From assembly GCF_014385165.1 (NCBI RefSeq), contig NZ_JACRTF010000001.1, positions 1,116,001 through 1,180,000 of the forward strand: DNA of 64,000 nucleotides, read 5' to 3'. The translations under genes were made by a program, and so were the position numbers. This document shows positions 8,547 through 17,144 of this stretch, piece after piece. The DNA is from Jilunia laotingensis. GTDB taxonomy: Bacteria > Bacteroidota > Bacteroidia > Bacteroidales > Bacteroidaceae. The notes under the pieces were generated by a model, which was given only the letters and a program-made list of their open reading frames with translations, was not told where the DNA came from and did not search any database. Position 1 is the stretch's first letter. Each line of letters begins with the position of its first letter.

Positions 8547-9638
8547 CTACTCCCCCTTCTGCTTTAACGGATGAGTGAAGGCAAGACGGGCACCTGATGT
8601 ATACGCAGGATCTACCCAAATTTCCCCACCTAAACGATTAATTATCAATTTACATATCGACAGCCCAAGCCCTGTCCCCTGCATTCCTTCATTCAATTTC
8701 TCAAAACGTCCGAATATCGCGCCCTGCTTGTCGAGGGGAATGCCACAACCCGTATCGGCAACAGAAAATTCGGCAAAACCATTCTCATCTGTACGCAATG
8801 CCAGTATGATACTTCCCTCTTTTGTAAACTTTGTAGCATTGACCAACAAATTTATCAACAATTGTTGTAAACGACACTGGTCAGTTTCAATAACCAATGA
8901 AGGTATCTCCGTTTCAAAACGGACGTCGGCTGCTGTCTGTTTTATATTCTCCAACATCTTCACTACATTCCGCGACAGTCCCACAACCTCGACCGGTGCT
9001 ATGCTAAACTGCATGTTCGCAACATCCAGGCATGAGATATCCACTACATCACTGATCAATTTGAGCAGTAGTTCCGAATTCAATTGAATCACATCATTAC
9101 ATTGAATCCGCGTAGCCTCATCGATTCCCGGTGTAATAAGCACCTCCGAAAACCCCGCCAGTGCATTCAAGGGAGTCTTGATCTCATGGCTCATATTCGA
9201 AAGGAACAAACTCTTATTACGAACAGACTCTTCTGCTTGTGTTTTAGCCTTTAGGAGTTCATCCTTAGACTGAATAAGCTTTCGCCTCTCTTTTCCTAAA
9301 TAGAGGAAACCAACCAAAATCAGAATAACAAGAAACAGGATAATAATAAAAATAAGCTTCCATAAATGATTTTGCTGTGCATTGTTCTGCAATTCCAATT
9401 CATCAATTGAATATTTCTCCCGCATATCTTCCACCCGGTCAATGGCATATACGCGAAACAAGGAATCGCCTTTTTCTATCAACTTAACATAAGTCCGGGC
9501 AGCTTCCTCATAATTTCTCTCCTCCACCTCCCGACTTGCTTCAGACCAATATAAACTGTCGATAACTGCCTCTTCAGCCTTCAGAGACAATGACAGCCCA
9601 AACCATACAAATGCTAAAAAAATCAGGAGTCGTTTCAT
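8547..9638 (-). CDS. Membrane histidine kinase
   Basis: A 363-residue sensor kinase. I chose the ATG at 9638 (MKRLLIFLAFVWFGL, a proper signal peptide). The longer frame from 9683 starts upstream of a TATCTTTG -7 box at 9662-9669. The mature N-terminus is short (about residues 21-92) and a membrane segment lies at about 94-114. The H-box is SNMSHEIKTPLN with His151. The ATPase has its N-box (NLLVNATKFT), G1 (VADTGCGIP) and G2 (GTGLGLSICK). No receiver or output domain and no response regulator lie nearby. The next gene downstream encodes a kinase-like partner without the active His, which suggests the two act together. Confidence 0.9.
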   Translation of the reverse strand: MKRLLIFLAFVWFGLSLSLKAEEAVIDSLYWSEASREVEERNYEEAARTYVKLIEKGDSLFRVYAIDRVEDMREKYSIDELELQNNAQQNHLWKLIFIIILFLVILILVGFLYLGKERRKLIQSKDELLKAKTQAEESVRNKSLFLSNMSHEIKTPLNALAGFSEVLITPGIDEATRIQCNDVIQLNSELLLKLISDVVDISCLDVANMQFSIAPVEVVGLSRNVVKMLENIKQTAADVRFETEIPSLVIETDQCRLQQLLINLLVNATKFTKEGSIILALRTDENGFAEFSVADTGCGIPLDKQGAIFGRFEKLNEGMQGTGLGLSICKLIINRLGGEIWVDPAYTSGARLAFTHPLKQKGE

Positions 9639-9772
9639 TCTATCATTTGGTATAATGACAGCAAAGATAATCTTAAAAAGCAAACGTTTATCATTAATCT
9701 ATATAAAAAAGAGGTATTCCAAGCAGATAAAACTCCTTAAAACACCTCTTTATATAAAAATACAAGATATTA

Positions 9773-11287
9773 TTACTTAATCAGTATCTTTCCATTCATC
9801 TCAGCAGGCATTTCCAAGCCCATGATTTTCAAGATAGTCGGTGCAACATCAGCCAAACGACCGTCTTCAACTTTAGCAGAAGAATTTTCCGTCACATACA
9901 CACAAGGAACAGGATTCAAAGAATGTGCCGTATTCGGTGTTCCATCTTCATTCAAAGCGTGGTCAGCATTTCCATGATCGGCAATGATAATCACTTCATA
10001 CCCTTGTGCCTTGGCAGCTTCAACCGTATCTTTCACACAAGCATCCACAGCAGTAACCGCCTTTTCAATAGCTTCGTAAATACCGGTATGTCCTACCATA
10101 TCACCGTTGGCATAGTTCACTACAATGAAATCGTATCTGTTTTCATTAATAGCTGCCACCAACTTGTCTTTTACTTCATAAGCGCTCATTTCCGGCTTCA
10201 AATCATAAGTGGCCACTTTGGGAGAAGGAACCAAAATACGGTCTTCATTCTCATACGGAGTTTCACGACCTCCATTGAAGAAGAAAGTAACATGAGCATA
10301 TTTCTCAGTTTCAGCAATGTGGAGCTGATTCAATCCTTTTGCAGCGATATACTCACCCAACGTATTCATCACATTTTCCTTGTCGAACAGGATGTGTACT
10401 CCCTTGAATGAAGCATCATACGGAGTCATGCAGTAATACTGCAATCCGGGGATAGTATGCATGCCTGCTTCCGGCATATCTTGCTGGGTCAAAACAACGG
10501 TAAGTTCCTTGGCACGGTCGTTCCGGTAGTTAAAGAAGATCACCACATCGCCTTCTTTAATCGTACCGTCCACGCTTGCGTTTACAATCGGTTTGATGAA
10601 TTCGTCCGTCACACCTTCATCGTATGATTCCTGCATAGCCTGAACCATATCCGCAGACTTCTTCCCAATGCCGTTTACCAACAAGTCATAAGCTTCTTTT
10701 ACGCGTTCCCAACGTTTGTCACGATCCATCGCATAGTAGCGTCCGATAATAGAAGCCACTTTTCCAGCTGATTGGGCACAATGAGCTTCAAGCTGTTCGA
10801 TGAATCCTTTTCCACTCTTCGGATCGGTATCGCGACCGTCCATGAAGCAATGTATAAATGTATTAGCGATTCCGTATTCTTTCGATATGTCACAGAGTTT
10901 GAACAAATGATCCAGTGAGCTGTGAACACCGCCATCGGAAGTCAATCCCATAAAATGAATATTCTTTCCGTTCTCTTTTGCATAAGTGAAAGCAGAAACA
11001 ATTTCCGGATTCTTCATGATGCTGTTATCGGCACATGCACGGTTGATCTTCACCAAATCCTGATATACCACCCGTCCGGCACCGATATTGAGGTGTCCTA
11101 CTTCTGAGTTACCCATCTGTCCATCGGGCAAACCAACGTTTTCACCACTTGCCTGCAACTGAGAATGAGGATAGGTTGCCAACAGATAATCCCAATAAGG
11201 AGTGGGTGTATTGAAAATTACGTCATCTTTCCCGTGGTCGCCTATTCCCCAACCATCCAGGATCATTAAAAGGGCTTTCTTACTCAT
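9773..11287 (-). CDS. gpmI: 2,3-bisphosphoglycerate-independent phosphoglycerate mutase
   Basis: A 504-residue enzyme interconverting 3- and 2-phosphoglycerate in glycolysis/gluconeogenesis. The alkaline-phosphatase-like core begins [11 protein letters not shown] with the metal-binding Asp. The phosphoserine nucleophile is in [14 protein letters not shown] (Ser61). Later metal ligands are in [12 protein letters not shown] (about 441) and [14 protein letters not shown] (about 458). The length is normal for the Mn-dependent family. The gene is monocistronic on the minus strand, divergent from corA, with a TACCTTTG -7 box (11328-11335) upstream. Confidence 0.97.
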   Translation of the reverse strand: MSKKALLMILDGWGIGDHGKDDVIFNTPTPYWDYLLATYPHSQLQASGENVGLPDGQMGNSEVGHLNIGAGRVVYQDLVKINRACADNSIMKNPEIVSAFTYAKENGKNIHFMGLTSDGGVHSSLDHLFKLCDISKEYGIANTFIHCFMDGRDTDPKSGKGFIEQLEAHCAQSAGKVASIIGRYYAMDRDKRWERVKEAYDLLVNGIGKKSADMVQAMQESYDEGVTDEFIKPIVNASVDGTIKEGDVVIFFNYRNDRAKELTVVLTQQDMPEAGMHTIPGLQYYCMTPYDASFKGVHILFDKENVMNTLGEYIAAKGLNQLHIAETEKYAHVTFFFNGGRETPYENEDRILVPSPKVATYDLKPEMSAYEVKDKLVAAINENRYDFIVVNYANGDMVGHTGIYEAIEKAVTAVDACVKDTVEAAKAQGYEVIIIADHGNADHALNEDGTPNTAHSLNPVPCVYVTENSSAKVEDGRLADVAPTILKIMGLEMPAEMNGKILIK

Positions 11288-11327
11288 AATATCTAAAATT
11301 AATTAATTGACTTCTCGATTTCGGCCG

Positions 11328-11335
11328 CAAAGGTA
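11328..11335 (-). promoter_or_regulatory. -7 box of gpmI
   Basis: TACCTTTG on the minus strand, about 40 nt before the gpmI ATG. No TTTG at the 19-21 bp position was found. Confidence 0.55.
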
Positions 11336-11412
11336 CGAAAAAGATAATTAGGAAGAGATTTAATCTATGTTAAGCCTCCGGTACAATAAGATTCATTCTC
11401 AGATTATTTACG

Positions 11413-11420
11413 TACTTTTG
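11413..11420 (+). promoter_or_regulatory. -7 box of the corA leader
   Basis: TACTTTTG fits TAnnTTTG. The predicted start of transcription is near 11427, about 22 nt before the leader ORF and 140 nt before corA. Confidence 0.55.
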
Positions 11421-11448
11421 CACCGCTTTTAAAAAATTTAAAACAAAT

Positions 11449-11490
11449 ATGGACGATTCAAACCCGCGAACGTGCAACAGTATTAACTAA
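11449..11490 (+). CDS. Putative corA leader peptide
   Basis: A 13-codon ORF, MDDSNPRTCNSIN, directly after the predicted transcription start of corA. It ends 4 nt before a strong hairpin. It begins with two Asp residues and contains one Pro. In Salmonella, the mgtA and corA leaders carry short ORFs (mgtL, corL) whose translation sets transcription into the Mg2+ transporter gene; acidic and proline residues matter in mgtL. Whether this peptide is translated is not shown. It is called on position, context and the adjacent hairpin. Confidence 0.4.
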   Translation: MDDSNPRTCNSIN

Positions 11491-11493
11491 AAG

Positions 11494-11534
11494 CGAACAG
11501 AGAGCCACGGTGAGCGTCACAAAGTCTCTGTTCG
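11494..11534 (+). promoter_or_regulatory. Hairpin in the corA leader
   Basis: CGAACAGAGA (11494-11503) pairs perfectly with TCTCTGTTCG (11525-11534). A smaller GTGA/TCAC hairpin sits in the loop. There is no T-run after it, so an intrinsic terminator is unlikely. A translational or Rho-linked switch behind the leader ORF is the simplest reading. Confidence 0.55.
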
Positions 11535-11564
11535 GTTTAAAAATCAACGAAAGGAGACAATAAG

Positions 11565-12491
11565 ATGAGAACGTATCTCTATTGTGAGGCTGGCTTTGTG
11601 GAAAAATCACAATGGCTGCCCAACAGCTGGGTAAATGTAGTATGCCCCGATGCAGATGACTTTGAATTTCTGACAAAGGAACTGCAAGTCCCCGAATCTT
11701 TCTTAACGGACATCGCCGACACCGATGAACGCCCCCGTACCGAAAACGAAGGCAACTGGCTGTTAACCATCCTGCGTATTCCGATACAAAACCAACAGAA
11801 CGGCATTCCCTTCAGTACGGTTCCTATCGGTATTATCACCAATAACGAGATCATTGTTTCGATCTGTTACTACCACACCCAATTATTGCCCGATTTCATA
11901 GAGCATACCCGTCGCAAGGGTATCGTGGTACGCAATAAGCTCGACCTCATCCTCCGGCTCATCTATTCATCGGCCGTCTGGTTTCTAAAATACTTGAAAC
12001 AGATCAATATCGATATCACTGCTGCCGAAAAAGAGCTGGAGAAGAGCATCCGTAACGAAGACCTCCTGCGCCTGATGAAGTTACAGAAAACGCTGGTCTA
12101 TTTCAATACCTCCATCCGTGGCAACGAAATCATGATCGGCAAACTGAAAACGATCTTTCAGGACACGGACTACTTGGATCAGGAACTGGTTGAAGACGTT
12201 ATCATCGAGTTAAAGCAAGCGTTCAACACGGTGAATATCTATAGCGACATTCTCACCGGCACGATGGACGCATTCGCTTCTATCATTTCGAACAACGTGA
12301 ATGCCATCATGAAACGTATGACCAGCCTCTCGATCACCCTGATGATTCCTACATTGATTGCAAGTTTCTACGGGATGAACGTTGACATCCATCTGGATGA
12401 GGTGCCACATGCTTTCGCATTGATCATAATAGCTTCAGCTATGCTGTCGGCACTCACGTTCGTTATCTTCAGAAAAATCAAATGGTTCTAA
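11565..12491 (+). CDS. corA: CorA-type magnesium/divalent cation channel
   Basis: A 308-residue protein of the CorA family, which forms pentameric Mg2+ (Co2+, Ni2+) channels in the inner membrane. The large cytoplasmic domain occupies about residues 1-245 and ends in the long stalk helix. The selectivity motif GMN is at about 270 (ASFYGMNVDIHLDE), between two C-terminal membrane helices. The protein ends with the basic tail FRKIKWF. The start is supported by AAAGGAGA 8 nt upstream. A 138-nt leader with a short ORF and a hairpin precedes it, and a terminator follows. Confidence 0.93.
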   Translation: MRTYLYCEAGFVEKSQWLPNSWVNVVCPDADDFEFLTKELQVPESFLTDIADTDERPRTENEGNWLLTILRIPIQNQQNGIPFSTVPIGIITNNEIIVSICYYHTQLLPDFIEHTRRKGIVVRNKLDLILRLIYSSAVWFLKYLKQINIDITAAEKELEKSIRNEDLLRLMKLQKTLVYFNTSIRGNEIMIGKLKTIFQDTDYLDQELVEDVIIELKQAFNTVNIYSDILTGTMDAFASIISNNVNAIMKRMTSLSITLMIPTLIASFYGMNVDIHLDEVPHAFALIIIASAMLSALTFVIFRKIKWF

Positions 12492-12580
12492 ACAGAGACT
12501 ATGAAATGAAATAAATGATCCCTGCCGATTCGTTTCGTGAAAATAAAAGAGAGGGAAATAAAATACGCATAAGCATTAAA

Positions 12581-12624
12581 AAAGAGCGTCTAAACTTCTA
12601 TTACAGCAGTTTAGGCACTCTTTT
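12581..12624 (+). terminator. Intrinsic terminator of corA
   Basis: AAAGAGCGTCTAAACT (12581-12596) pairs with AGTTTAGGCACTCTTTT (12608-12624), an almost complete 15-bp stem ending in T residues. Confidence 0.8.
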
Positions 12625-12743
12625 CGCATCATATAAGCAGACTCTTAGTACAAAACTTTTTTACCTCAAAATTTGTAACATTCAGAACCGTTGTTTACAT
12701 TTGCAAAAAGATACTACATTTGTGTTAAAACAAAACATGCCTT

Positions 12744-14540
12744 ATGAAGAAGAGACACTTAAAGTTTATTCCAATCGTTCTTGCAGCTCCATTGTTTACA
12801 CTTACCTCCTGTGTGGATAATGATTACGATTTGGACGACAACATCGATTTAACCATTCAGGTAGGGGGAAGTGAATTTGCCATCCCAGGTGGGGAAACAG
12901 AACCCATTCCACTTAGCAAAATTCTGGACATAGAAGAAGACGGTGTTGTAAAAACCACCCCCTCGGGAGATTATTATTTATTACAGGAAGGTTCGGAAAA
13001 GACAACCAACATTTTTGTAAACGGTTTTGAAGTGAACAGCCCAAATATCAATCCGATAGACCAGGAACTTAGTTTCACTATACCGGAACAACTATCGTCC
13101 ATCCCTCCGCAAGAGATCTCTGCAGAACTTCCCGAGAAAAAGACAGAATTCGATATAAAAGGGGAAAACCTACCTTCGGATATCAAAAACCTCTCTGTCA
13201 TCAAAATGGACATGGAAGCCAAGATACACTTCTCATTTACTCCAGCGGTGGCTAGTAAGCTCAGTCTGAAAGGGGTGGTTCTAAACTTCCCGGAATTCAT
13301 CATTTCTTCCAAGCTCACCAATGGAATGCTGAAACTGAAAGACCAGGAAGTGCATACTGCAACCAGCACCGGTGGATTGACACTTATCGTTCCGATAGAA
13401 GGTATTGACTGCAACAAAAACGGAGTGTTTTTTGATGAAACCAGCCATACACTTTCCATTCATGGAGATATCGTCCTGAACGGAGAAGTAAGCATTAATA
13501 CCGGTGATGTAGACCAAAGATACGAAGGAACTACTACATCGGTAACTTTATTAGCAGAAATCAATTTAGAAGATGCCAATACAAAGGAATCAATCGTCAA
13601 TGTGAATAGCGTGACAGGTATTGTAAAACCTGACATCGACATCACTTTAGATCCTGTCACCTTAACAGGGCTACCCGATTTTCTGAGTGATGAAAAAGTA
13701 ACATTATCCGTAGAAAACCCAATGGTATTCTTTACCGCTGATAACAAGACACCCGTAGCAGCGGGAATAAACGGTAATATCACCTCTTATATTTACAATG
13801 ACAATGGTGAAAAAATACCTTTGTTAAAACCGGAAGACCCTGCCGTATTATTTAATTTTACAGTTGCCAAAGAGAAAAAGCAAGAATTCTGCTTATCCCC
13901 CATTGCACCGACCGGTATGGAAGACGTGATCCACGTCGAAGTACCCAACATGCCTTCACTTATCACCAAGATTCCCGACCTATTCGAGTTTGATGTGATA
14001 ACCGAAGCAACTGATGAAGAAACGGAAATCGAATTGAATAAAACATACACCATCACTACCGACTATAACGTAAACGTACCTTTCGTTTTCGGACCGAAAA
14101 TCACGACCATCGTTTACAAAGACTCTGTAGACGGTTGGTATGACGATTTGAAGGATTATGAAGTAAAACAGATAAATGCCACTGCCGCAGCAATCAATAA
14201 GATTCCATTAGGTCTGAACTTTACAGCCGAAGCATTAACGGTGGATGATCAGGGCAAGTCCAAAATACTTGACGGTGTAGTCGTTACAGTGATCGTTGAC
14301 GGTGAGAAAGACGGCATCATCAAAGCCGGCAATAACAACACGGCAACCGAGAGTTCGCTTGTTATCGAAATCGTAGAGAAGACTCCGGGAGCAGTCAAGA
14401 TGCTCGATGGACTCGCTTTCGAGGTGGTAGCTGCATCGACAACAGGAGCCGAAGGCCAACAACTGAACGAAAACCAAACATTACAGTTGAAAAACGTACG
14501 TCTGAAAGTTCCAGGAGGCGTGATTGTAGATTTAAATTAA
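12744..14540 (+). CDS. Large surface lipoprotein, unknown function
   Basis: A 598-residue exported protein. The signal peptide ends in a lipobox-like TLTSC (Cys at residue 23), followed by acidic residues (VDNDYDLDD). That pattern resembles the Bacteroides lipoprotein export signal that sends lipoproteins to the cell surface. The rest is beta-rich and acidic with no catalytic motif I recognise. It contains repeated 'LxxVxLNFP', 'VTLxVENP' type strands. A TACATTTG -7 box lies at 12715-12722. The next gene, 25 nt downstream, encodes a DUF5723 beta-barrel-type protein, so the two probably form an outer-membrane pair. I do not recognise the family by name. Confidence 0.75.
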   Translation: MKKRHLKFIPIVLAAPLFTLTSCVDNDYDLDDNIDLTIQVGGSEFAIPGGETEPIPLSKILDIEEDGVVKTTPSGDYYLLQEGSEKTTNIFVNGFEVNSPNINPIDQELSFTIPEQLSSIPPQEISAELPEKKTEFDIKGENLPSDIKNLSVIKMDMEAKIHFSFTPAVASKLSLKGVVLNFPEFIISSKLTNGMLKLKDQEVHTATSTGGLTLIVPIEGIDCNKNGVFFDETSHTLSIHGDIVLNGEVSINTGDVDQRYEGTTTSVTLLAEINLEDANTKESIVNVNSVTGIVKPDIDITLDPVTLTGLPDFLSDEKVTLSVENPMVFFTADNKTPVAAGINGNITSYIYNDNGEKIPLLKPEDPAVLFNFTVAKEKKQEFCLSPIAPTGMEDVIHVEVPNMPSLITKIPDLFEFDVITEATDEETEIELNKTYTITTDYNVNVPFVFGPKITTIVYKDSVDGWYDDLKDYEVKQINATAAAINKIPLGLNFTAEALTVDDQGKSKILDGVVVTVIVDGEKDGIIKAGNNNTATESSLVIEIVEKTPGAVKMLDGLAFEVVAASTTGAEGQQLNENQTLQLKNVRLKVPGGVIVDLN

Positions 14541-14565
14541 CTGAAACGTAAAAACGAATAGAACA

Positions 14566-16029
14566 ATGAAACACTATAAATTAAAGGTCGCATTAGCTTT
14601 ACTCATCGTCCTTTATCCTGTATTTGCAGGAGCGCAGAATCTCAATTCGAGCTATTTCATGGAGAGCATGATTCATCGCCACCGACTCAATCCTGCTTTC
14701 ATGGGCGAAACCAACTATGTAGACATCCCCGTTATCGGCAATCTCAATGCCGGACTGCAAGGAAACATCGGTGTGAACGATTTCTTGTATAAATACAACC
14801 AAAACGGACGTAAGTTGACCACATTTATGAACCCGAGTGTCAATGCCAACGAGTTCTTGAACAATTTGCACAATAACAATCACTTGAATGTAAATGCGAG
14901 TCTACCGATCATTGCTTTCGGTTTCTGTAAATGGGGAGGATTCAATACTTTCGAAATAAGTTTCCGTTCCAACACTTCCATCAACCTGCCCTATGAATTG
15001 TTTGATTTCATGAAGACGGGTATGAGTGAGGCAGGAGGTAACCACTATATGGTAAAAGACCTCACCGTACGATCCAACAATTACTTCGAGGTAGCCATGG
15101 GACACTCCCGTGAAATCATCGAAAACCGGCTGACAGTAGGTGCCAAAGTGAAATTCCTTATCGGTGGAGGAAATGCAGATGCTAAAATCAAAAAGATGGA
15201 TATCACCATGGGGCAAGACGAATGGATTATCGATGCCGAAGGTAGTGGCCAGGGTTCATTGAAAGGCGGTTACTTCAAAAGCAAAGCCTCCGACGAACAA
15301 GGCAAACCGGGAGAGATAGACGGATTCGATGTAGATAAAATCGGAGTAGCAGGTTATGGTCTGGGAATCGACCTCGGTGCTGCTTACAAAATGGATGATT
15401 TTGTAGAAGGTCTGACGCTCTCGGCCGCATTGCTCGACCTCGGTTTTATCCGGTGGAATAATGCCCTGAATGCGGAAATGAAACACAATTACACCTTCAA
15501 AGGTTTTGAGAACCCGATTGCTGTAAAACCGGAAGAGGGAGCCCCGGGCGACATTGACGATGAGTTGGACAATTTAGGTGATCAATTTGAAGAGTTCATC
15601 AAATTCTACGACAAGGGAAATACAAGCGGTCGTACCACAGCTTTGGCTGCAACAATGAACATCGGTGCCGAATATACTCTGCCCTATTATAAGAAATTGA
15701 GATTCGGACTTCTGTCGTCCACGCATTTTAACAAACCTTTCACTTGGTCGGAAGCACGCATTTCTGCCAATGTGGCTCCGGTGGATTGGTTTGAGGCTTC
15801 GGTGAACTATGCATACAGCAGCTTCGGCTCTTCATTGGGATGGGTATTGAACTTCCATCCGAGCGGTTTCAACTTCTTTATCGGAACAGACCACATGATC
15901 ACTAAAGTAACCCCGCAATATGTTCCGGTAGGCAATGCGAACGCCAACGTATGTTTGGGATTCAATATTACCTGGGGAAAAAAGAAATGTAAGAAAGTGG
16001 TAAGTACTACGACTGTAACACAGTTTTAA
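14566..16029 (+). CDS. DUF5723 family outer-membrane protein
   Basis: A 487-residue protein with a clear signal peptide (MKHYKLKVALALLIVLYPVFAGAQ). It has many alternating aromatic/glycine strands typical of an outer-membrane beta barrel, such as GYGLGIDLGAAYKM and GLTLSAALLDLGFIRW, and it ends in a short basic tail. The sequence opening NLNSSYFMESMIHRHRLNPAFMGE matches the DUF5723 family of Bacteroidetes, whose function is unknown. It follows the lipoprotein gene after 25 nt, in the same transcript. Confidence 0.8.
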   Translation: MKHYKLKVALALLIVLYPVFAGAQNLNSSYFMESMIHRHRLNPAFMGETNYVDIPVIGNLNAGLQGNIGVNDFLYKYNQNGRKLTTFMNPSVNANEFLNNLHNNNHLNVNASLPIIAFGFCKWGGFNTFEISFRSNTSINLPYELFDFMKTGMSEAGGNHYMVKDLTVRSNNYFEVAMGHSREIIENRLTVGAKVKFLIGGGNADAKIKKMDITMGQDEWIIDAEGSGQGSLKGGYFKSKASDEQGKPGEIDGFDVDKIGVAGYGLGIDLGAAYKMDDFVEGLTLSAALLDLGFIRWNNALNAEMKHNYTFKGFENPIAVKPEEGAPGDIDDELDNLGDQFEEFIKFYDKGNTSGRTTALAATMNIGAEYTLPYYKKLRFGLLSSTHFNKPFTWSEARISANVAPVDWFEASVNYAYSSFGSSLGWVLNFHPSGFNFFIGTDHMITKVTPQYVPVGNANANVCLGFNITWGKKKCKKVVSTTTVTQF

Positions 16030-16055
16030 AGCTACAGTCATTGAAGAAATGGGCT

Positions 16056-16165
16056 ATTAATAACCCATTTACCAATCATTAATACCTATCGTGATGACCA
16101 TTAATACCCATCGCGATAGGTATTAATAGTTATTGCGCTAGTTATTAATATCCTGCAAAATCAGA
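16056..16165. repeat. 22-bp-period intergenic array 2 (core ATTAATA)
   Basis: The core ATTAATA starts at 16056, 16078, 16100, 16122 and 16144, every step exactly 22 bp. The two middle units share ATTAATACC(T/C)ATCG(T/C)GAT. The array also contains a perfect 14-bp inverted repeat (16078-16091 with 16114-16127), and AAATGGG/CCCATTT (16047-16053 with 16064-16070) overlaps its start. It lies between the convergent DUF5723 gene and rnhB. Confidence 0.85.
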
Positions 16166-16214
16166 AACGTACAAAAGGAGATCACATAAAATGCAGTGAC
16201 GGGAAATGTCCTTT

Positions 16215-16820
16215 CTATTCAAAACTCAACTTCAACTGCCCGTCTCCCAAAAGATTGAATGTCATCCGGTGATAAGGAGTCGTCCCACGTTCCGAGATGG
16301 CTGCACGGTGTTTGCGCGTAGGATATCCTTTGTTATGATCCCAGTCATAATAGGGAAATTCGTCATGCAAGCGATTCATATAGTCATCGCGATATGTTTT
16401 TGCAAGAATGGATGCAGCAGCGATCGAAAGATATTTCCCATCCCCCTTGATGACAGTCGTATGAGGTATGTCAAGGTACTTTTTAAACCGGTTGCCATCA
16501 ATGAGCAAATGTTGCGGGCGAAGTTTCAGTTGATCGATTGCCCTGTGCATGGCAAGAAAAGAAGCATTAAGAATGTTTATTTCATCAATTTCTTCCGGAG
16601 ATACAATTCCTACCGCCCATGCGACGGCTTCTTTCTCTATGATTTCACGCAAAGCATACCGTTGTTTTTCGGTCAACTGTTTCGAATCGTTCAAAAGCTC
16701 ATTCTTAAAATCCTTGGGAAGAATAACGGCAGCAGCATACACAGCCCCTGCCAGACATCCACGGCCGGCTTCATCACAACCGGCTTCTATCAGTTCTTTA
16801 TTCAAATACGGTAGTAACAT
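16215..16820 (-). CDS. rnhB: Ribonuclease HII
   Basis: A 201-residue enzyme that nicks RNA-DNA hybrids and removes single ribonucleotides from DNA. The active-site motif [13 protein letters not shown] lies near the N-terminus (DE..G). Further conserved blocks are [18 protein letters not shown] (third acid) and [13 protein letters not shown] (fourth acid region). I prefer the ATG at 16820 ([17 protein letters not shown]). The frame is also open to 16847 (MSRFINGEI), which is possible but adds residues not usual in the family. The gene is monocistronic and convergent with the DUF5723 gene. Confidence 0.95.
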   Translation of the reverse strand: MLLPYLNKELIEAGCDEAGRGCLAGAVYAAAVILPKDFKNELLNDSKQLTEKQRYALREIIEKEAVAWAVGIVSPEEIDEINILNASFLAMHRAIDQLKLRPQHLLIDGNRFKKYLDIPHTTVIKGDGKYLSIAAASILAKTYRDDYMNRLHDEFPYYDWDHNKGYPTRKHRAAISERGTTPYHRMTFNLLGDGQLKLSFE

Positions 16821-17144
16821 AATTTCTCCGTTTATAAAACGGGACAAAGATAGTTGATATAATCCTTATATTATATTCATGGTACAAAATATATAAAAAT
16901 TCATATCTATGCACATATAGAACACCAATTTGCAGAATTATTAATTTCGCTTTTTCAGTTTAACTGCCTTTTTCCAATTGTTCCTATTCCATATCAAATT
17001 GAGCCCCTTGATATCCAATGTGTCTTGTAATGATACATAATTGAAAAATAGGAACTTTATTAAATATCAAAAGCTGAAAATGGGGAATGAGTCTACCATC
17101 CGATAGCACTGCACGATCTCCAATTTTCAGCTTTCGTTCTTCAC
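16821..17144. other. Gap between rnhB and hppA with a long dyad
   Basis: Non-coding. AAAGCTGAAAAT (17070-17081) and ATTTTCAGCTTT (17123-17134) form a perfect 12-bp inverted repeat. The pairing extends further through GGGGA/TCTCC, with about 30 nt between. It lies just after the hppA stop and is probably the 3' end structure of that transcript, though only a weak T-run follows. Nothing else is visible. Confidence 0.5.

Noticed and set aside
12515..12820. A 101-codon plus-strand frame
   Set aside because: It contains the corA terminator and the next promoter and enters the lipoprotein gene out of frame.
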